The position numbers and the translations under genes are program-made. A model generated the notes under the pieces. That model was not told the DNA's origin. It was given only the letters and a program-made list of their open reading frames with translations, and ran no database searches. Source: an uncultured Planktomarina sp. (lineage in GTDB: Bacteria; Pseudomonadota; Alphaproteobacteria; Rhodobacterales; Rhodobacteraceae). From it: a stretch of DNA of 64,000 nt. This document shows positions 63,088 through 64,000 of the stretch, one piece after another; the stretch's first letter is position 1, and each line of letters starts with the position of its first letter. Location: positions 868,001 to 932,000 of the forward strand of contig CAJJBJ010000002.1 in assembly GCA_905182455.1 (NCBI GenBank), read 5' to 3'.

Positions 63088-63305
63088 CCTTGGGCCGAGC
63101 GCAACAGCTTTTCAGCCAGTCGACCACATCAGCGCGCAACCAATCCCCACCGCCACTTGCTTCTAAGGTCAAAGGATTGGCCGGGGGGAGGTCACCCCCA
63201 CCGACTGCAGCCTGACATTGCCACTTGCCATTATGCTACCTGAAACAGTCAGAAATGAAGAATTTTGTGATAAACCGTCCATAATTTGGCCCCATATGTT
63301 AATAA

Positions 63306-63476
63306 TCACGTATGCGCCCAATTTTCTAATATTTGATTAAAATTTTGCTGGGAAATGCGGCCCCGAGGTCGCAGGCAATCAAAAACAGCCGCAACGATAT
63401 CATCTCCGCCCCAAGTCGCTCGCATATCCAAGTCTTTCTTTGACGTGGCGTAATTTCCTTGTATAAATTGATTCAT
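63306..63476 (-). CDS. Possible small ORF (56 aa), uncertain
   Basis: A leftward frame from ATG 63476 with protein-like wording (SKKDLDMRATWGGDDIVAAV, then RGRISQQNFNQILENW) and an intact stop. No ribosome site is visible, no family is recognised, and it partly overlaps the candidate leader of the permease on the opposite strand. It may be a remnant or a chance frame. Confidence 0.2.
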   Translation of the reverse strand: MNQFIQGNYATSKKDLDMRATWGGDDIVAAVFDCLRPRGRISQQNFNQILENWAHT

Positions 63477-63515
63477 AATGTGGTTGGTAGGCCCGCGACC
63501 ACAGTACCTGTTTGA
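63458..63515 (+). ncRNA. Candidate structured leader RNA of the NCS2 permease
   Basis: About 65-120 bases before the permease start. GTGGT (63480-63484) pairs with ACCAC (63498-63502), while GGTA (63486-63489) can pair with TACC (63505-63508), a crossing, pseudoknot-like arrangement. GTATAA precedes it and TACCTG follows. A structured leader before a xanthine/uracil-type permease suggests a purine-sensing riboswitch; the xanthine-sensing NMT1 class, known upstream of such permeases in proteobacteria, is the first to test. I cannot confirm the class from memory of its consensus. Confidence 0.35.
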
Positions 63516-63577
63516 CACAGAAAAATAAGGGCAATGCATCAGCATGTGCTGGTGTTGCAAAATCGAAGGGAAATGAA

Positions 63578-64000
63578 ATGTCTGATATTGATTATGGCAA
63601 TCCAAATGCCACGCCCCCTATGGGGCAAGCAATTCCATTGGGATTGCAACATGTTTTGGCGATGTTTGCGTCAAACGTGACACCATCCATCATCGTAGCC
63701 GGCGCAGCCGGTCTTGCCTTCGGTGGGGCTGAGCAAGTTTATCTTATTCAAATGGCCATGCTGTTTGCAGGTATTGCGACATTATTTCAAACCGTTGGCT
63801 TGGGCCCAATTGGCGCCCGTTTGCCAATTATGCAAGGTACAAGCTTTGCATTTGTCGGCGTTCTGGCCGGTGTTGCCGCAACCCAGGGTCTGAGCGTCGC
63901 ACTCACCGCCTGTCTAATTGCTGGTGTCGTTCACTTTGCACTTGGCAGCGTGATCCAAAAACTACGTTTTATGTTTCCACCACTGGTCACAGGCTTAGTC
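63578..64000 (+). CDS. NCS2 family nucleobase:cation symporter (xanthine/uracil permease type), N-terminal part
   Basis: The first 141 codons of a gene that leaves the window at the right edge. PMGQAIPLGLQHVLAMFASNVTP-type text near residues 14-35 is the NCS2 opening; the His of LQHV is the conserved transmembrane-1 histidine. LFQTVGLGPIGARLPIMQGTSFAF matches the xanthine/uric-acid branch (the QTxGxGxxGxxLPxxxGxSF pattern) rather than the uracil branch. About four helices are visible. AAGGG lies seven bases before ATG 63578. It should import xanthine or a related purine with protons or sodium. It is divergent from the M19-like cassette. Confidence 0.9.
   Translation, partial: MSDIDYGNPNATPPMGQAIPLGLQHVLAMFASNVTPSIIVAGAAGLAFGGAEQVYLIQMAMLFAGIATLFQTVGLGPIGARLPIMQGTSFAFVGVLAGVAATQGLSVALTACLIAGVVHFALGSVIQKLRFMFPPLVTGLV

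Noticed and set aside
1-64000. tRNA, rRNA, CRISPR array, insertion sequence
   Set aside because: Intergenic gaps were read on both strands; no cloverleaf arms with a T-loop motif, no regularly spaced repeats and no transposase were seen.

Overview
The window is an ordinary stretch of chromosome from a marine alphaproteobacterium of the Rhodobacteraceae (Roseobacter group). The evidence is the ethylmalonyl-CoA pathway pair ccr and ecm, phosphatidylcholine synthase Pcs, an RpoH-type second heat-shock sigma factor, the TIGR02186/TSUP pair, the membrane-anchored MoeB-like protein and many osmolyte, peptide and nucleoside uptake genes. Base composition is moderate, with clearly A+T-richer accessory blocks. 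This would suit a Planktomarina-like or other surface-ocean roseobacter, but the species is inference. No tRNA, rRNA, CRISPR array, insertion sequence or prophage was seen.

Layout. 1-5123: the end of a BMP-type ABC transporter (permease, binding protein), a DauA-like D-amino-acid dehydrogenase and a convergent dimethylglycine/sarcosine dehydrogenase-like FAD-GcvT protein. 5359-15541: an A+T-rich catabolic island. Eight leftward genes (M20 deacylase, Dpp-type ABC importer, aldehyde dehydrogenase, SDR, P1 peptidase) face a PAS-LuxR regulator, with alternating TACGGT/ACCGTA repeats in the shared promoter region. 15619-24901: housekeeping genes (M3 peptidase, MoeB-like, dut, coaBC, sigma-32, cobU and a cobC-like phosphatase, TIGR02186 and a TSUP exporter). 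25009-29893: a second, complete BMP-type ABC operon with a promoter and an intercistronic hairpin. 30078-39919: rimI, nfu, usp, trpS, an inactive rhomboid, murJ, glnD, an LpoA-like lipoprotein and rsmI. 39960-59539: gshB, a RecD-like helicase, ccr, ecm, priA, a transaldolase, DUF484, xerC, pcs, ileS, ycjX and truA, interspersed with four decayed genes. 59536-64000: a tightly overlapping, poorly known trio (variant M19 dipeptidase, 550-aa unknown protein, DUF3726), a probable gene remnant, and the start of an NCS2 xanthine/uracil-type permease with a possible structured leader.

Themes. Uptake and breakdown of dissolved organic nitrogen (peptides or N-acyl compounds, D-amino acids, methylated glycines, nucleosides and nucleobases) dominates the accessory genes. 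Between about 40 and 57 kb four genes (yraN, a large acyltransferase, an EamA transporter, a DUF697/TIGR01620 protein) are visibly broken by frameshifts or deletions while their neighbours are intact, which suggests ongoing gene loss. The candidates for undescribed biology are the LuxR-controlled catabolic island with its repeat array, the M19-like/550-aa/DUF3726 cassette, and the leader upstream of the final permease.
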